The notes below the pieces were generated by a model, which searched no databases, was not told the origin of the DNA, and saw only the letters and a list, made by a program, of their open reading frames with translations. This document shows positions 31,683 through 33,042 of a stretch of 33,042 bases of DNA, in pieces; the stretch's first letter is position 1, and every line of letters starts with the position of its first letter. The DNA is from JABACD01 sp047639675. Lineage in GTDB: Bacteria; Planctomycetota; UBA1135; GCA-002686595. A program made the translations under genes and the position numbers. The stretch spans positions 1-33,042 of the forward strand of contig JBLIOI010000044.1 in assembly GCA_047639675.1 (NCBI GenBank), in the 5' to 3' direction.

Positions 31683-33042
31683 ATGCTCATGAACCTTTCC
31701 CGACTGACTTCTGGTTCCCTCCTGGCACTTTTCTTGCTCCCCTTGCCAGCAAGTGCTCACGGTGGTGTCTACCCTCCTCCCTATACGCGCCCGACCATTC
31801 CTCCGCCGAGTCCGCCGGCGAGGCCCCGCTCCCCAACGCCTTCCGCACCAACTCCGACGGCACCAGCTGCGCGTCCCAGGCCAGGGGGACCTTCGACTCC
31901 GGGTCCGAAGAATCCGGCCGCTCCGCGTAACGGTGGCCAGACGAATACGCCCCAAAGCAATGTCTTGGACCTGACCGATTGGAGTTGGTGGTGGGCCTAC
32001 AACGAGGATCCTTACGTGGACTTGCGCAGGCGCGTTCGTGCTTCAGGATCATTGACTGGCACCGAGTCGTTCTATCTCGGCAAGGGCATGAAGGAGGCCG
32101 CGGTTAGCCTTACTCCAAGCAAGACCATGATCCAGGAGAAGATTGGTCCTGCTTTGTTGGCTACGATGAAGGGCACGCGCGACGTGGGTGTGCGCTCATC
32201 CACCCTGGTGGCTTTGGCTAAATTACACCCGACCTTCGTAATGCCAGAAGGAGAGTTGTTAATTGACTTTGCAACGGATGCGCTTGCCGCCTCTGAAGCA
32301 GAAGTGGTGAATGCCGCTATCTTGGCTCTCGGCTTGATTGCGGAGAATGGTTCGGCAGAAGTTTTGGCGGATATTGTCGACGCTGGAGATGCGGGCAAGG
32401 AATTATTGAAACGCACAAAGGTGGCCGAAGTCACGCGTGTCAACGCGGCCTATGCGTTGGGTCTCATTGGTCAGCGAACTGATCGTGAAGAGGTGCGTCG
32501 CTACATCGTTCACAGGCTGGCGCGTGTCCTTGAAAACAAGTCTGCAGCGCCTGATTTGCCGGTAGCTTGCGTTACGTCTATTGGACTGAACTCGCTGGCT
32601 GACAGCATGGTGATAGATGCATCTCTGAGCAAACGCGGACCGACCATCGCCTCATCACGCTTTGGTCAGGTGAGCTTCTTGTGCGAGTTACTCAACGACC
32701 GCAAACAGCGAGAATACGTCCGTGCCCACATTCCTAAGGCACTTGGGCGTTTGTCAGAAAACAGCAGTCCGCGAGTTCAAGAGCTCGCCAAACGTACCAT
32801 GATCGATCTCCTTGGTAGTCGCAAGAAGGTCAAGCGACTCGTGCGCTATGGCCTGGTGGAAGGTCTTGGCATGACCGGTGATGCGGACATGGATCCTATT
32901 GACGTCGAGCTCCGCAAAGCGTTGCATGATGTCGCTCGCGATGGCGATGCTTTTGAGAGCGACCTGGCCTTGGTTTCAATCGCCCTCGTCTCTTCGCGCC
33001 CTGGAATTGGGGAAGGGGGCCGGCTCGAAGCTTTGCGAGGCG
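31683..33042 (+). CDS. Secreted HEAT-repeat protein, truncated by the window end
   Basis: An open frame begins at ATG 31683 (or 31689) and runs past 33042, giving at least 453 residues. The signal peptide is LTSGSLLALFLLPLPASA, followed by a Pro-rich spacer (about 27-85) and a Trp-rich junction (DWSWWWAYNEDPY). Helical HEAT-like pairs follow (VRSSTLVALAKL, NAAILALGLIAENG, RVNAAYALGLIGQRTD). No catalytic motif is visible. It resembles the large HEAT-repeat envelope proteins common in Planctomycetota. Its 3' part and real length are unknown. Confidence 0.75.
   Translation, partial: MLMNLSRLTSGSLLALFLLPLPASAHGGVYPPPYTRPTIPPPSPPARPRSPTPSAPTPTAPAARPRPGGPSTPGPKNPAAPRNGGQTNTPQSNVLDLTDWSWWWAYNEDPYVDLRRRVRASGSLTGTESFYLGKGMKEAAVSLTPSKTMIQEKIGPALLATMKGTRDVGVRSSTLVALAKLHPTFVMPEGELLIDFATDALAASEAEVVNAAILALGLIAENGSAEVLADIVDAGDAGKELLKRTKVAEVTRVNAAYALGLIGQRTDREEVRRYIVHRLARVLENKSAAPDLPVACVTSIGLNSLADSMVIDASLSKRGPTIASSRFGQVSFLCELLNDRKQREYVRAHIPKALGRLSENSSPRVQELAKRTMIDLLGSRKKVKRLVRYGLVEGLGMTGDADMDPIDVELRKALHDVARDGDAFESDLALVSIALVSSRPGIGEGGRLEALRG

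Noticed and set aside
1..33042. tRNA, rRNA, transposase, integrase or attachment sites
   Set aside because: No cloverleaf with a TTCGA-type arm, rRNA segment or recombinase motif was recognised on either strand.

Overview
This window looks like a chromosomal segment of a diderm (Gram-negative type) bacterium. Planctomycetota is the most likely phylum. The clues are a Kdo/LPS-kinase-like protein and an outer-membrane porin, large Ser/Thr kinase-ATPase-TPR and HEAT/TPR secreted proteins, an alkaline-phosphatase-superfamily membrane protein, and few recognisable Shine-Dalgarno sites. The phylum call is inference from gene content; no rRNA or tRNA gene is present to confirm it. No insertion sequence, prophage, CRISPR array or integration site was seen.

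Left part (1-8.5 kb): a membrane-anchored protein with carboxypeptidase-regulatory-like beta domains (minus) diverges from an alkaline-phosphatase-superfamily enzyme (plus). After a hairpin-rich spacer with one doubtful small gene come a dicarboxylate/amino-acid:cation symporter with an extra domain after TM1, a KptA/Tpt1-like RNA 2'-phosphotransferase with a long repetitive Arg-rich tail, and a KdkA/WaaP-like kinase.

Centre-left (8.5-15.5 kb, minus strand): a compact operon apbE - porin - FMN-binding protein - four-helix His-rich membrane protein. It reads as an extracytosolic flavin-based electron-transfer module. Its promoter candidate carries a perfect 17-nt palindrome exactly between the -35 and -10 boxes. 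Upstream lies a 1159-residue PknK-like kinase/AAA/TPR regulator.

Centre (15.7-22.9 kb): cysS (plus), then the minus-strand translation operon nusA - infB - rbfA - GNAT acetyltransferase, with no rimP in front of nusA.

Right part (22.9-33 kb, plus strand): a 400-bp leader with several inverted repeats precedes a stand-alone sigma-54 activator-like protein. It keeps GAFTGA and Walker A but has lost the Walker B glutamate, its partner asparagine and the sensor I residues. A secreted HEAT/TPR protein overlaps its end. Then come an RlmI-type methyltransferase and a tight, partly overlapping cassette thiS - thiG - CPBP protease - gamma-carbonic-anhydrase-like protein - larE. The window ends inside a secreted HEAT-repeat protein.

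The best candidates for something undescribed are the flavinylation operon with its own outer-membrane porin and operator-like promoter, the degenerate sigma-54 activator paired with a secreted TPR protein, and the KptA enzyme with an RGG/RPERS tail and altered NAD-side motif.
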